DNA from: Ectothiorhodospiraceae bacterium 2226
Lineage (GTDB): Bacteria > Pseudomonadota > Gammaproteobacteria > GCA-013348725
DNA length: 64,000 bases
Direction of reading: 5' to 3'
NCBI GenBank assembly: GCA_013348725.1
Contig: CP054689.1
Span: 1,104,501-1,168,500, forward strand
Positions 28,110 through 37,439 of the stretch are shown one piece after another. Below the pieces are notes generated by a model, which had not been told where the DNA came from, searched no databases, and saw only the letters and a program-made list of their open reading frames with translations. The translations under genes were made by a program, and so were the position numbers. Every line of letters begins with the position of its first letter. The first letter of the stretch is position 1.

Positions 28110-28712
28110 TCAGTTCAATACCTCGGTCGATGCCTGTCGGCGCCCCTTCGCCATCCGATCCTCGTCCCGTTGACGCGGCTTTGCCCCGGCCTCGAAGAAG
28201 GTATACGAGAGCGTGAGCTGCACCGCGTCCTGCGGCAGGCGGGGATCGACCACGAAACGCACCGGCATGGTGCGCTGCTCCCCCGCCTCCAGGGTCTGCT
28301 GCGTGAAGCAGAAACATTCCGTCTTGTTGAAGAAACGCGACCATACGTTGGGGGCGACGTTGGGAACCGCTTGGCCGACCGTCGGCTCGGGCGCCCGGTT
28401 GGTCACGACGTAATTGGTGCTGATCAGTTCCCCCGGCCGCACCTGCATGCGCGTCACTTCCGGCCGCAGATCCCAGGGCAGCTCGCCGTTGACCAGCCCG
28501 ACGAACTCCACCGTGACCCAGCGATCGGTATCCACCGCGGTGTACTCCGCATCGGCCGCGATGCGTCCGGTACGGCCGTCGAAGCCGGTGATATCGCAAA
28601 AGACCTGATAAAGCGGGACCAGCGCAAAGCCAAACCCGAACATGCCGAGCACCACCAACACCAGCGGACCCAACATGCGCCGATTTGCCTTCTGCACCTC
28701 GCTTTTCATCAT
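28110..28712 (-). CDS. ctaG: Cytochrome c oxidase assembly protein CtaG (COX11)
   Basis: 200 residues: one membrane helix (MLGPLVLVVLGMFGFGFALVPLY) then the family start QVFCDITGFDGRTG and the copper-binding CFCFTQQTLEAGE (CxC). COX11 delivers copper to the CuB site in subunit I. The ATG at 28712 overlaps the stop of the 36-residue gene (ATGA). Two ATGs stand in tandem; either could serve. Confidence 0.95.
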   Translation of the reverse strand: MMKSEVQKANRRMLGPLVLVVLGMFGFGFALVPLYQVFCDITGFDGRTGRIAADAEYTAVDTDRWVTVEFVGLVNGELPWDLRPEVTRMQVRPGELISTNYVVTNRAPEPTVGQAVPNVAPNVWSRFFNKTECFCFTQQTLEAGEQRTMPVRFVVDPRLPQDAVQLTLSYTFFEAGAKPRQRDEDRMAKGRRQASTEVLN

Positions 28713-28819
28713 GTCCCTCGCAACACCATCAGCAGATAGAGACTCGCCACCACCGCGACGAGGATGATCAACACCCGCCAGTTCGCGCGGCGGCGCCGCT
28801 GCTCGTCTTCTTCGGTCAT
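28709..28819 (-). CDS. 36-residue oxidase small assembly protein
   Basis: A short frame with AGGAG before an ATG at 28819: charged start MTEEDEQRRRRANWR, then one membrane helix (VLIILVAVVASLYLLMVLRG). It lies between ctaD and ctaG and overlaps ctaG by three bases, the exact place where many proteobacteria have a small cytochrome oxidase assembly peptide of this shape. Function there is not well known. It is too short for usual ORF calling. Confidence 0.72.
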   Translation of the reverse strand: MTEEDEQRRRRANWRVLIILVAVVASLYLLMVLRGT

Positions 28820-28865
28820 CGACACTCCTGAAGGGGGCGGCCTCGAGAGGCCGCCCGAGTTATGA

Positions 28866-30443
28866 CTACTTGACCTGCGGCGCCTCGGTGAAGCTGTGGT
28901 AAGGCGGCGGCGAGGTCAGCGTCCACTCCAGCCCATGCGCACCTTCCCAGACGCGATCGGTAGCGGGTGCGCCGCTGCGGATGGTCTTGATGACGATGTA
29001 GGCGAACAGCAGCTGAGAGAACCCGAAGATAAAGGCGCCCACCGACGAGATCATGTTCCAGTCGGCGAACATCAGCGGGTAATCGGCGTAGCGGCGCGGC
29101 ATACCCGCCAGCCCGACGAAGTGCATCGGGAAGAAGGTGATGTTCACCGAGATCGCCGACAGCCAGAAGTGCCACTTGCCGAGGGTCTCGTTGTACATGT
29201 GGCCGGTCCATTTCGGCAGCCAGTAGTACACCGCGCCCATGATGGCGAACAGCGCGCCCGGCACCAGCACGTAGTGGAAGTGGGCCACCACGAAGTAGGT
29301 GTCGTGGTACTGGATGTCGGCCGGCACGATGGCGAGCATCAGGCCGGACAGACCGCCGATGGTGAACAGGAACACGAACGCGATGGCGAACAGCATCGGC
29401 GTCTCGAAGGTGAGCGAGCCGCGGTACATGGTCGTCACCCAGTTGAACACCTTCACGCCGGTCGGCACCGCGATCAGCATGGTGGTGTACATGAAGAACA
29501 GCAACGCCCCGAGCGGCATGCCCACCGTGAACATGTGGTGCGCCCACACGATGAACGACAGCGCCGCGATGCTCACCACGGCGTACACCATCGAGCTATA
29601 GCCGAACAGCGGCTTGCGCGAGAAGGTGGGGATAATGTGCGAGACGATGCCGAACGCCGGCAGAATCAGGATGTACACCTCCGGGTGTCCGAAGAACCAG
29701 AAGATGTGCTGATAGAGCACCGGGTCGCCACCGCCCGCGGCGTCAAAGAAACTGGTGCCGAAGTGACGGTCGGTGAGCAGCATGGTCACCGCGCCCGCCA
29801 GCACCGGCATGGCGGCGATCAGCAGGAACGCCGTGATCAGCCACGTCCACACGAACAGGGGCATCTTCATCAACGTCATGCCCGGCGCGCGCATATTGAG
29901 GATGGTGGCGATGATGTTGATCGCGCCCATGATCGACGAGATACCCATCATGTGCACGGACAGGATAAAGAAGTCGGTGCTCTGCGGCGCCACCGCCGAC
30001 AACGGCGGGTAGGCCGTCCAACCGAACGCCGGCGCACCGCCCTGCATGAACAGCGTACCGAGGAGCAGCGCGGAGGCGAACGGCAGGATCCAGAAGCTCC
30101 AGTTGTTCATGCGCGGGAAGGCCATGTCCGGCGCCCCCACCATCATGGGTACCAGCCAGTTCGCCAAGCCCACGAAGGCCGGCATGATGACCAGGAAGAT
30201 CATCACCAGGCCGTGCATGGTGGTCATCTGGTTGAAGAAGTGCGGGTCGACGATGCTGAGGCCGGGCTGGAACAGCTCGGCACGGATCACCAGCGCCATG
30301 GCGCCGCCCACGAACAACATGATGAGCGCGAAGAACAGGTACAGGGTACCGATGTCCTTGTGGTTGGTACTGAACAGCCAGCGGGTCAGCCCGCGCGGCG
30401 GCTCGTCGTGATGGGACTCGTGTGCAACCGTAGCGTTGCTCAT
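28866..30443 (-). CDS. ctaD: Cytochrome c oxidase subunit I (aa3 type)
   Basis: 525 residues, twelve membrane helices. It holds haem a and the haem a3-CuB site. Seen: the low-spin haem His ([11 protein letters not shown]), the CuB/His-Tyr motif ([17 protein letters not shown], the cross-linked His-Glu-Val-Tyr segment of A-type oxidases), [10 protein letters not shown] and the haem a3/a His pair in [12 protein letters not shown]. The K- and D-channel signs make this an A1-type oxidase. Ends 47 bases before the 36-residue gene. Confidence 0.96.
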   Translation of the reverse strand: MSNATVAHESHHDEPPRGLTRWLFSTNHKDIGTLYLFFALIMLFVGGAMALVIRAELFQPGLSIVDPHFFNQMTTMHGLVMIFLVIMPAFVGLANWLVPMMVGAPDMAFPRMNNWSFWILPFASALLLGTLFMQGGAPAFGWTAYPPLSAVAPQSTDFFILSVHMMGISSIMGAINIIATILNMRAPGMTLMKMPLFVWTWLITAFLLIAAMPVLAGAVTMLLTDRHFGTSFFDAAGGGDPVLYQHIFWFFGHPEVYILILPAFGIVSHIIPTFSRKPLFGYSSMVYAVVSIAALSFIVWAHHMFTVGMPLGALLFFMYTTMLIAVPTGVKVFNWVTTMYRGSLTFETPMLFAIAFVFLFTIGGLSGLMLAIVPADIQYHDTYFVVAHFHYVLVPGALFAIMGAVYYWLPKWTGHMYNETLGKWHFWLSAISVNITFFPMHFVGLAGMPRRYADYPLMFADWNMISSVGAFIFGFSQLLFAYIVIKTIRSGAPATDRVWEGAHGLEWTLTSPPPYHSFTEAPQVK

Positions 30444-30466
30444 TGCTCTTCTCCTCCCGTCCGGCG

Positions 30467-31606
30467 CTAGCGCGCGGCCTGAATGTCGGCCGGCTGCACA
30501 GCGTCACCGGCGTTGTTATCCCAAGCGTTGCGGATGTAGGTGACGACGGCGGCCAGGTCCACGTCGTTCAGCTGCGGACCGAAGGCGGGCATCGCCGTTC
30601 CCGGCACGCCGTTCATGACGATGTCGACCGCCTGCTCGACGTCGCCCGTCACCTTGTCACTCCCTGCCAGCGCCGGGAATACGCCCGGCACGCCCTGTCC
30701 ATTCGCTTGGTGGCACATCGCGCAGTTGGTGTTGTACACCTGCTGCCCGCGGGTCATGAGGTCTTCCTGGCTCCATTCCTGCTCCGCCGCTTCGGCCTCC
30801 GCGGCGGCCAGCTGGCGCTGCTCGTCCAGCCAGGCGACGTACTCTTCCTGCGGCACGACGTGCACCTCGATCGGCATGAACGCATGGCCGCGCCCGCACA
30901 GCTCGGCACACAGGCCGCGGTACACGCCTGGTTCGCTCACATCGGCCCAGACTTCGTTGACGAAGCCCGGGATGGCGTCTTTCTTCACGCCGAACCGCGG
31001 CACCCACCAGGCGTGAATCACGTCGTTGGAGGTGAGCAGGAAGCGGACCTTGGTGTTGGTGGGAATAACCACCGGGTTATCCACTTCCAAGAGGTAGTTT
31101 GGGCTCCTCTCGACCTGTCCGAGCCGTTCCTCCTCGGAGGTGGTCAATCGGCTGAAGAAACTGACGTCCTCCCCGAGATAGTCGTACTTCCAGTACCACT
31201 GGTAGCCGGTGACCACCACCGACAGTTCCGAGCCGCTGGTGTCCTCCATCGCGATAAGGGTGCGCGTGGCGGGCACCGCCATGCCGACCAAGATGAGGAA
31301 GGGGACGATGGTCCAGGCGATCTCCACCGTGGTGCTTTCGTGGAACTGGGCCGCCACTGCCCCCTTGGACTTGCGATAGCGAAAGATGGAGAAAAACATG
31401 AAGCCGAAGACCAGCACCGCGATGGCCACGCAGATCCAGTAGATCAGCATGTGCAGCGCGAAGATCTCCTCGGCCATGGGACTGGCGGCCGCTTGCATGT
31501 TGAAGGCCCAAGCCGGCAGGTCCTCGTAGGCCGACGCCGCGCCGGGCAGCAGTAGCAGCAGCAACAGCAGGCCCGACCATGGCTTGTTATAAGTGCTTGC
31601 GGTCAT
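30467..31606 (-). CDS. ctaC: Cytochrome c oxidase subunit II with C-terminal haem c (caa3)
   Basis: 379 residues. Signal peptide, two membrane helices, then the CuA domain: the key motif is [12 protein letters not shown] (two Cys, His, Met) with an earlier conserved aromatic stretch [14 protein letters not shown] cytochrome c domain follows with CAMCH and the Met loop. This fusion defines caa3 oxidase, where the attached haem takes electrons directly. Starts 48 bases after the DUF2244 gene. Confidence 0.96.
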   Translation of the reverse strand: MTASTYNKPWSGLLLLLLLLPGAASAYEDLPAWAFNMQAAASPMAEEIFALHMLIYWICVAIAVLVFGFMFFSIFRYRKSKGAVAAQFHESTTVEIAWTIVPFLILVGMAVPATRTLIAMEDTSGSELSVVVTGYQWYWKYDYLGEDVSFFSRLTTSEEERLGQVERSPNYLLEVDNPVVIPTNTKVRFLLTSNDVIHAWWVPRFGVKKDAIPGFVNEVWADVSEPGVYRGLCAELCGRGHAFMPIEVHVVPQEEYVAWLDEQRQLAAAEAEAAEQEWSQEDLMTRGQQVYNTNCAMCHQANGQGVPGVFPALAGSDKVTGDVEQAVDIVMNGVPGTAMPAFGPQLNDVDLAAVVTYIRNAWDNNAGDAVQPADIQAAR

Positions 31607-31654
31607 GCCAATGGCTCCTTCTCGATTTGTCGTTCTTGGTTGTTACGCGTGGCG

Positions 31655-32170
31655 TCACGCCGGGGGCCTCACTGCCGCTGCGCTGCGTCCCAGCGGAACC
31701 CCTATCGCGCGTGCCAACGCCTGTGCCAACTTTTCCCGTTCGTCGTCGCGCAAGAAGGCGCCCAACTCGACCTCGCGCCCATGCGAGCGGATGGCGAGCC
31801 GAAGCGGATGGATGCGCGCGGACGGATGTTTGAGGATGACCTGCGCCCAACGGCGCGGGAAGGAATAGGATTCGGTAGGGCGGGCGCGGCCTTTTTGCAC
31901 CGCGACCGTCTCCTCGGCGACGGAAACAATCTCGCAGTCACGCCCGCGCAGGGCGGACAGGTAGAAGGCGGCGCCGAGGGCCAGCACTTCGATCCCCGCG
32001 AACGGCAGCACCAGCCACGCCCCCTGCAAGGCCCAGAACACACCGACGCCGAGGCAAACGGTAGCGATGCCGGCGTACACGAGCATCAGCGTGCGCCAGG
32101 GCAACGAACGATCGGGCCGCAGCACGAAGCGGCAGTCGTCATGGTCCGCATCACAATAGGCATCGACCAT
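31655..32170 (-). CDS. DUF2244 membrane protein of the oxidase operon
   Basis: 171 residues with two membrane helices (LMLVYAGIATVCLGVGVFWAL and LVLPFAGIEVLALGAAFYLS), a short Cys-bearing N terminus, and a cytoplasmic C-terminal domain (WAQVILKHPS..., LAIRSHGREVELG, FLRDDEREKLAQALARA). This is the DUF2244 pattern, commonly the neighbour of caa3/aa3 genes. No activity known. It is the first gene of the minus caa3 run; the AT-rich gap upstream probably holds the promoter. Confidence 0.86.
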   Translation of the reverse strand: MVDAYCDADHDDCRFVLRPDRSLPWRTLMLVYAGIATVCLGVGVFWALQGAWLVLPFAGIEVLALGAAFYLSALRGRDCEIVSVAEETVAVQKGRARPTESYSFPRRWAQVILKHPSARIHPLRLAIRSHGREVELGAFLRDDEREKLAQALARAIGVPLGRSAAAVRPPA

Positions 32171-32490
32171 GACTCGTTCCCCGTAGCGGGAGAGATGGCT
32201 TACCGCATGGCCTGCTGATCCGTGCCGCCATTCCCGACCTCCATCGCAGAATCAGTTTATTCTAATTTGCTGCGATTAAGTGGCTTTATATCAAAGCGTT
32301 GCAATGCAATAGGTATCACTTTTGGCACTGAGGGCTACTTTACGCCTTTGGTGCAGCAAAATGTCAATAGGTATCCCATCAAAAAAACATGGGGCTCCCG
32401 CACATTCGGCTTATGAAGCAGCATTACGCGCCTGCGTACGCCCTTTGCTGATAAAAGTAGCTTGGGGTCCAGGCGTCGTCTAACGGCCGT
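32171..32490. other. AT-rich gap between oxidase and biotin genes
   Basis: 320 bases without a supported gene and clearly richer in A and T (mainly 32240-32400) than its neighbours. It has an 11-base direct repeat CAATAGGTATC at 32307-32317 and 32365-32375, and an inverted pair GCTTT/AAAGC at 32283-32297. A GTG-started frame of 64 codons (32222-32416, plus) crosses it but resembles no family I know. It may hold the promoter for DUF2244-ctaCDGE, a small foreign insertion, or both. Confidence 0.55.
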
Positions 32491-33162
32491 TCAATCGGGG
32501 AGGCGAAGCCTCGCGGCGGATGCCGCAAGCGCGGCGGGGGCGGGTTCGAAGGGAAGCGTGCCGAGCAGCGGCGCCGGCAGGCGCTCACACAGCGTGGCGA
32601 TGTTCTCGTGCAACCGTGGCATGGCGGGCTCGATACAGTTGGCGACCCAGCCGGCCAGGCGACAGCCACCGCTTGCGATGGCCGAGGCGGTAAGGAGCGC
32701 ATGGTTGAGGCAACCGAGGCGCATGCCCACCACCAGCACCACCGGCAGACCGAACGCGGCCGCGAGATCGCCCGCTTCCAGTTCAGGCGCCAGGGGCACG
32801 CGCCACCCGCCCAATCCTTCCACCACCACGGCGTCGGCGTCGCGCGTGAGCCGCGAGTACGCCGCCCGCACCACCTCGAGCTCGACGGTCACGTGCGCCT
32901 CGGCGGCGGCGATGTGCGGGGCAATGGCGGGCTCGAAGGCATAGGGGTTGACGTCGCCGTAGGGCGCCGCGGTCGCGCTCGCCTCGATCAAAGCGAGGGC
33001 GTCCTCGTTGCGCAAGCCGTGCGCGCTACGCAGGCACCCGCTGGCCACGGGCTTCATCGCCACGGTGCGGTACCCCTGCGCGCGCAGCCGATGCACCAGG
33101 GCGCAAGCCACCCGCGTCTTGCCGATGCCGGTGTCGGTACCGGCCACGAACCAGCCTTTCAT
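32491..33162 (-). CDS. bioD: Dethiobiotin synthetase
   Basis: 223 residues. BioD closes the ureido ring of dethiobiotin from diaminopelargonate, CO2 and ATP. P-loop GTDTGIGKT at residues 8-16, then TVAMKPVASGC and the substrate strand VVVEGLGGWRVPL. Last gene of the biotin run; overlaps bioC by four bases (ATGA). Confidence 0.95.
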   Translation of the reverse strand: MKGWFVAGTDTGIGKTRVACALVHRLRAQGYRTVAMKPVASGCLRSAHGLRNEDALALIEASATAAPYGDVNPYAFEPAIAPHIAAAEAHVTVELEVVRAAYSRLTRDADAVVVEGLGGWRVPLAPELEAGDLAAAFGLPVVLVVGMRLGCLNHALLTASAIASGGCRLAGWVANCIEPAMPRLHENIATLCERLPAPLLGTLPFEPAPAALAASAARLRLPD

Positions 33163-34049
33163 CGGCGGCGCGGGCGCAGGTCATCGAGCGACACACGCGC
33201 CACACCGGCCGCGTCGGCTGGCGCGGCACGGGGCACCCAGGCGTGGCCGTACACGACCTCGTAGGTGGCAGGCAGGCGCCCGGCGCTGCGGTGCGGCTCG
33301 TAGGCCTCGACCACGCGGCGCAGGTGCCCGCGGCCGGTCAGCCCGTGCGGCCGCCCCAGGGTGGCGTTGCGTCCCCCAAGGGTCTTGAGGTCGCGCATCA
33401 GGTCGAGCGCCTCGGGATAGGTGACGCACAGGGACTCCATGTCCATCACCGGATCCGCGAAACCGGCGCGCAACAGCGCGTCCCCGATGTCGTGCATGTC
33501 GATGAAGGCGTTCACGTGCGTGTGCGCGTCGGCCGCGCGCCACGCCTCGCGCAGCTCCTTGAGGGTATCCGGCCCGAAGGTGCTGAACAGCAGCAGGCCG
33601 TCGGGGCGCAGCACGCGGCGGATTTCGGCGAACGTGCGGTCGAGGTCGTTGCACCATTGCAGCGCCAGGTTGGAGAACACCAGATCCACACTCCCCGCGG
33701 CGAGCGGCAGCGCCTCGGCATCGCCACATACGAAATGCTGGCGGCCGAACCAGCGTTGCCAGAGCGGACGCGCGCCGCGCGCCTCGCGCAGCATCCCGGG
33801 TGCGAGGTCGAGCGCGTACACGTGGGCGTCGCCGTAGCGACCGGCCAGGGCGCGGGCCGCCGGCCCCGTGCCCGCCCCCAGGTCCAGCACGGCCGCCGGC
33901 CGCAGACGCACGAGGTCGAGGCGTTCCAGCAGCCGGCCACGCACCTCACGTTGCAACACGGCAACCCCCTCGTAGGCCGGCGCCGCCCGGTCGAAGGACC
34001 GACGCACGCGCGCCTTGTCCACCCGGTATACGTCGTCGCGCTCACTCAT
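33159..34049 (-). CDS. bioC: Malonyl-ACP O-methyltransferase
   Basis: 296 residues, somewhat longer than E. coli BioC (about 250). BioC methylates malonyl-ACP so that the fatty acid system can build the pimeloyl chain. SAM motif [17 protein letters not shown], acidic DLAPGML, and the later FSNLALQWCNDL stretch, all typical of BioC. Its ATG lies in the bioH stop region (eight-base overlap), and its stop overlaps bioD. Confidence 0.92.
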   Translation of the reverse strand: MSERDDVYRVDKARVRRSFDRAAPAYEGVAVLQREVRGRLLERLDLVRLRPAAVLDLGAGTGPAARALAGRYGDAHVYALDLAPGMLREARGARPLWQRWFGRQHFVCGDAEALPLAAGSVDLVFSNLALQWCNDLDRTFAEIRRVLRPDGLLLFSTFGPDTLKELREAWRAADAHTHVNAFIDMHDIGDALLRAGFADPVMDMESLCVTYPEALDLMRDLKTLGGRNATLGRPHGLTGRGHLRRVVEAYEPHRSAGRLPATYEVVYGHAWVPRAAPADAAGVARVSLDDLRPRRR

Positions 34050-34791
34050 CGAGAAACTCCCGTATCCACGCGCTCACCTGTTCAGGATTGCTCACAAAGG
34101 GGGCGTGGCCCGCGCCGCGCAGGAGCCGCAGCCGCGCATCGGGGAGCGCCGCGGCGACGGCCTCCAGCGCGGCGGGCGGCGCCAGCGTGTCGCGTTCGCC
34201 GCCGATCAACAGCACCGGCTGGCGCACGCGGGGGAGCAGCCCGCGCAGATCGGCCCCGCGCAAAATCGACAGGCCCGCGCGCAAGGCGCCCGGCGCCGGT
34301 GTGGGCGCCGCATCCAGGGCCACCCGCAGGTCGCGCACGTCGGCGCGCGCACCGCGCGCCTGCAGCGCCAGGAAGCGCAGCAACGTGGCGCGATGGTCCT
34401 GCGCCAGCTCGGCCGCAAAGGCCTCTAGGACCGCCGGCGCCACCGCGTGCGGCCAATCGTCGGCGCTCACAAAGCGGGGATTGGAGGCCACCAGCACCAA
34501 GCGGCGCACGGCATCCGGCGCGGCTGCCGCGACCGCGAGCGCCACCATCCCGCCCAGCGACCAGCCCAACCAATCGGCCCCGCGCGGCGCTTGTGCCGCG
34601 GCATCCTGTGCCCAGTTGGAGAGTAGCGCCGCGCCCGCCCCGTCTTGGACCGGCTCGGCAGCGCGCGGACCATGCCCCGGCAGCGCGAGCGCGGCCACCG
34701 CGCGCTCGGGCAGCGTCGCGCCGAGCGGCGCGAGAAAGCCCGGGTGCATGCCCCAGCCATGCAGCAGCACCAGGGGCTCAGGACGGGGCAC
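34042..34791 (-). CDS. bioH: Pimeloyl-ACP methyl ester esterase
   Basis: 249 residues, alpha/beta hydrolase. BioH removes the methyl group from pimeloyl-ACP methyl ester and ends the BioC-started chain. HGWGMHPG oxyanion region near the start, nucleophile motif GWSLGG, Asp in GGERDTLAPP and His in GAGHAPF. No ATG is available: of two close GTG codons, the second (34791) has six bases after AGGAGG and was taken. The start lies 14 bases inside the bioF end. Confidence 0.92.
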   Translation of the reverse strand: MPRPEPLVLLHGWGMHPGFLAPLGATLPERAVAALALPGHGPRAAEPVQDGAGAALLSNWAQDAAAQAPRGADWLGWSLGGMVALAVAAAAPDAVRRLVLVASNPRFVSADDWPHAVAPAVLEAFAAELAQDHRATLLRFLALQARGARADVRDLRVALDAAPTPAPGALRAGLSILRGADLRGLLPRVRQPVLLIGGERDTLAPPAALEAVAAALPDARLRLLRGAGHAPFVSNPEQVSAWIREFLDE

Positions 34792-35962
34792 GACCACCCT
34801 CCTGCGCCCAGGCGTCGGCCAGCGCGCGCACCAGGCGCGAGACCTGCTCCGGTTCGTGCGCGGCGCTCAGGCTCACGCGTAGGCGTGCCCCGCCCGGCGG
34901 TACCGTGGGCGGGCGGATCACTCCGACCAAGACGCCCCGGGCGCGCAAACGCTCGCCAAGGGCGAGCGCACGCGTCACGTCGCCGACCGGTACGGGTTGA
35001 ATAGCGGTGTCGGAGGCGAGCAGCGGCAGCGTGTGCGCGGCGGCCTCGGTGCGAAACTGGGCGACGCGCTCGGCGAGGCGGCGGCGGCGCCAGGGCTCTT
35101 CGCGCACCAGCGTAACCGCGGCCAGGGCGGCGGCTGCGATCGCGGGGGGCAGTGCGGTGGTGTACACATACGGGCGCGCCTGCTGAATCAGGGTCTCGAT
35201 CAGCACCTCGTCGGCGGCGACGAACGCGCCGAAGGTCCCGAGCGCCTTGCCGAGCGTGCCCATCAGCAGCGGCACGGCCTCGCCGGTCAAACCGTGCTGC
35301 GCCACGCTGCCCTCCCCGCCCGAACCGCACACCCCCAAGCCGTGAGCGTCGTCCACCATGAACCACGCCCCCGCGGCCTGCGCCGCTTGCGCCAGGGCCG
35401 GCAGCGGCGCGATGTCGCCGTCCATGCTGAATACCCCGTCGGTGACCACCAAGGCGGGGCGCTCGGCGCGGGCGATGGCGTCCCCGAGTGCCGCGGCATC
35501 GGCATGGCGGTAGCGCACCAGGCGGGCGCGTGCCAGCACCGCGGCATCCAGCAGGGAGGCATGATTGAGCCGGTCCTGCAGTACCGTCTCGCCGCGGCCC
35601 ACCAGCGCCGTGACGGTGCCCAGGTTGGCCATGTAGCCGGTGGAGAACAGCAGCGCACGCGGGCGGCCCACGAAGGCCGCCAAGGCCGTTTCCAGTTCCT
35701 CGTGGACGGCGCTGTGACCGCCCAGGAGGTGCGAGGCACCGGCGCCCGTCCCGTAGCGCTCGGCAGCCTCCGCCAGCGCCTGGCGCAGCGCGGGGTGCGC
35801 CGCTAGGCCGAGATAGTCGTTGCTGCGGAAATTGAGGTAGCGCCGGCCGCCGATCACCACCTCGGGTCCCTGCGCACCGCTCAATACCTCACGACGCCGG
35901 TACAGGCCCTGCTGCGCGCGCTCGGTCAACGCGCGCGCCAAGGCGGCGTGGCGCGCGTTCAC
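34778..35962 (-). CDS. bioF: 8-amino-7-oxononanoate synthase
   Basis: 394 residues, PLP-dependent alpha-oxoamine synthase. It joins pimeloyl-ACP and alanine. Seen: N-terminal [17 protein letters not shown], cofactor site [10 protein letters not shown], and the PLP lysine in [13 protein letters not shown]. Starts with GTG, overlapping the bioB stop by four bases (GTGA). Confidence 0.95.
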   Translation of the reverse strand: MNARHAALARALTERAQQGLYRRREVLSGAQGPEVVIGGRRYLNFRSNDYLGLAAHPALRQALAEAAERYGTGAGASHLLGGHSAVHEELETALAAFVGRPRALLFSTGYMANLGTVTALVGRGETVLQDRLNHASLLDAAVLARARLVRYRHADAAALGDAIARAERPALVVTDGVFSMDGDIAPLPALAQAAQAAGAWFMVDDAHGLGVCGSGGEGSVAQHGLTGEAVPLLMGTLGKALGTFGAFVAADEVLIETLIQQARPYVYTTALPPAIAAAALAAVTLVREEPWRRRRLAERVAQFRTEAAAHTLPLLASDTAIQPVPVGDVTRALALGERLRARGVLVGVIRPPTVPPGGARLRVSLSAAHEPEQVSRLVRALADAWAQEGGRAPS

Positions 35963-36939
35963 GCCTCAGCGCTGAGGGGCGCCTCGGAGCGCGGCGCCTC
36001 GGGCTCGATACCCAGGCGCGCAAACAGGGCGCGGTCGGCGGCGGCCGCCGGATTGTCGGTGGTCAGCAGCTTCTCGCCGTAGAAGATCGAGTTGGCGCCC
36101 GCCAAGTAACACAGCGCCTGCAGTTCGTCGCTCATCGCCTCGCGGCCGGCGGACAGGCGCACGTGCGAGCCCGGCATCAGCACACGGGCCACGGCCACGG
36201 TGCGCACGAATTCCAGGCCGTCCAGCGCGGCCTGGTCGGCCAGCGGCGTGCCCTCCACCCGCACCAGCATATTGATCGGCACGCTCTCGGGATGCGGGTC
36301 CAGGGTCGCCAGTTGCACCAGCAGCCCCGCCCGGTCTGCACGCGCCTCACCCATACCGACGATGCCGCCGCAACAGACTTTCAGGCCCGCGCCGCGCACG
36401 TGCTCCAGCGTCTCCAGCCGGTCCTGATAGGTGCGGGTGCTGATGATGCTGCCGTAGAACTCGGGCGAGGTGTCGAGGTTGTGGTTGTAGTAGTCGAGCC
36501 CCGCGTCGGCCAACTCCTCGGCCTGCCCGGCGTCGAGCATGCCCAGGGTGGCGCAGGTCTCCAAGCCCAACGCCTTGACGCCGCGCACCATCTCCGCCAC
36601 CCGTTCGAGATCCCGTCCCTTCGGCCGCCGCCAAGCGGCCCCCATGCAGAAACGGGTCGCGCCCTGCGCCTTGGCCGCGCGTGCCTGCGCCAGCACCGCC
36701 TCGGCGTCCATCAGGGCCTCGGGCTCCACCGGCGTGTCGAAGCGCACGCTCTGCGGACAGTAGGCGCAGTCCTCCGGGCATTTTCCGGTCTTGATGCTCA
36801 GCAGCGTGCTGATCTGGACGCGGTTGGGGTCGAAGTGGGCGCGATGCGCCTGCTGCGCGCGGTACATCAAGTCCGCGAACGGGAGCTCGAACAGGGCGAG
36901 CACCTCATCGCGTGTCCAATCGTTGCGCACAGCGCTCAT
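35959..36939 (-). CDS. bioB: Biotin synthase
   Basis: 326 residues, radical SAM enzyme that inserts sulfur into dethiobiotin. Cluster motif CPEDCAYC in [14 protein letters not shown], then the conserved [13 protein letters not shown]. The ATG at 36939 overlaps the stop of the upstream membrane protein gene (ATGA), so bioB depends on translation from it. No bioA is in the window; it must lie elsewhere if the route is complete. Confidence 0.96.
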   Translation of the reverse strand: MSAVRNDWTRDEVLALFELPFADLMYRAQQAHRAHFDPNRVQISTLLSIKTGKCPEDCAYCPQSVRFDTPVEPEALMDAEAVLAQARAAKAQGATRFCMGAAWRRPKGRDLERVAEMVRGVKALGLETCATLGMLDAGQAEELADAGLDYYNHNLDTSPEFYGSIISTRTYQDRLETLEHVRGAGLKVCCGGIVGMGEARADRAGLLVQLATLDPHPESVPINMLVRVEGTPLADQAALDGLEFVRTVAVARVLMPGSHVRLSAGREAMSDELQALCYLAGANSIFYGEKLLTTDNPAAAADRALFARLGIEPEAPRSEAPLSAEA

Positions 36940-37325
36940 TGTTCGTCTCCATCCAGGTGCATCGCGACGTCGGTCCAGTGGTCCTGCCGAATGCGGTAAA
37001 GGTCGTAGACCGACCAGGGTATGAGTATGGCGGCGGCCACCGCCCAGGTGATCAACCAATAGGTCGGGTCGGTGCCGAAGAAGGCCGCGACCACCACGAT
37101 GAACCCCGCCACCCCGTACAGCCGATAGGCAGCGATCTGGGTGTAGTATCCGACCTTGGGGTTGGGGTTGTGGCGATTCATGGCGTACACCAGCATGGAG
37201 CCGCCCAACCAGAAGATGCCCAGCGGGAAGGGCACCAGCGCCGCCACGATGTTCCCATAGTTGAACAGCGCGGCCGCACTGCGCGCGCTGCGCGCCGTTA
37301 CCACATGCGAAGAAGAATCGGTCAT
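36936..37325 (-). CDS. Membrane protein of unknown function, first gene of bio operon
   Basis: 129 residues with about four membrane helices: [21 protein letters not shown], then [19 protein letters not shown], and [39 protein letters not shown] loop joins the first two. The C-terminal tail is charged. No family recognised. It is coupled to bioB by an ATGA overlap and lies directly after the bio promoter and operator, so it is made with the biotin enzymes. Possible roles are transport or simple chance co-transcription; it does not look like the biotin transporter BioY. Confidence 0.75.
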   Translation of the reverse strand: MTDSSSHVVTARSARSAAALFNYGNIVAALVPFPLGIFWLGGSMLVYAMNRHNPNPKVGYYTQIAAYRLYGVAGFIVVVAAFFGTDPTYWLITWAVAAAILIPWSVYDLYRIRQDHWTDVAMHLDGDEQ

Positions 37326-37385
37326 GCTCGTCTCCCCTTTGGGGGTGGTGAGCCCGACCGCGAGCCGGGCGCTCAGAGGTGGACG

Positions 37386-37413
37386 ATGATACGGCGCGCG
37401 GATCGGCTGTCAA
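37386..37413 (-). promoter_or_regulatory. Sigma70-type promoter of the bio operon
   Basis: On the minus strand a consensus -35 TTGACA (37408-37413), a 16-base spacer, and -10 TATCAT (37386-37391, five of six matching). A start near 37379 leaves about 54 bases before the membrane protein ATG at 37325. The -35 lies in the left arm of the BirA-type operator. Confidence 0.8.
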
Positions 37414-37439
37414 CCGAGCGACGAGGGAGGGGTTTACAT
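37407..37439. promoter_or_regulatory. BirA-type biotin operator
   Basis: CTGTCAACC, 15 bases, GGTTTACAT. The known BirA operator is TTGTAAACC-N14/16-GGTTTACAA; the arms match at seven and eight of nine positions. It covers the bio promoter -35 on the minus strand and the ribosome site plus ATG of comF on the plus strand. The biotin-bound repressor BirA would shut off the bio operon here. birA is not in this window. Confidence 0.8.

Noticed and set aside
28896-30470. 524-codon plus-strand frame opposite ctaD
   Set aside because: Antisense shadow of subunit I; no domain pattern and composition typical of reverse frames.
32222-32416. 64-codon plus-strand frame as a gene
   Set aside because: No ribosome site of note, no family, and AT-rich composition alone explains lack of similarity; listed only within the gap description.
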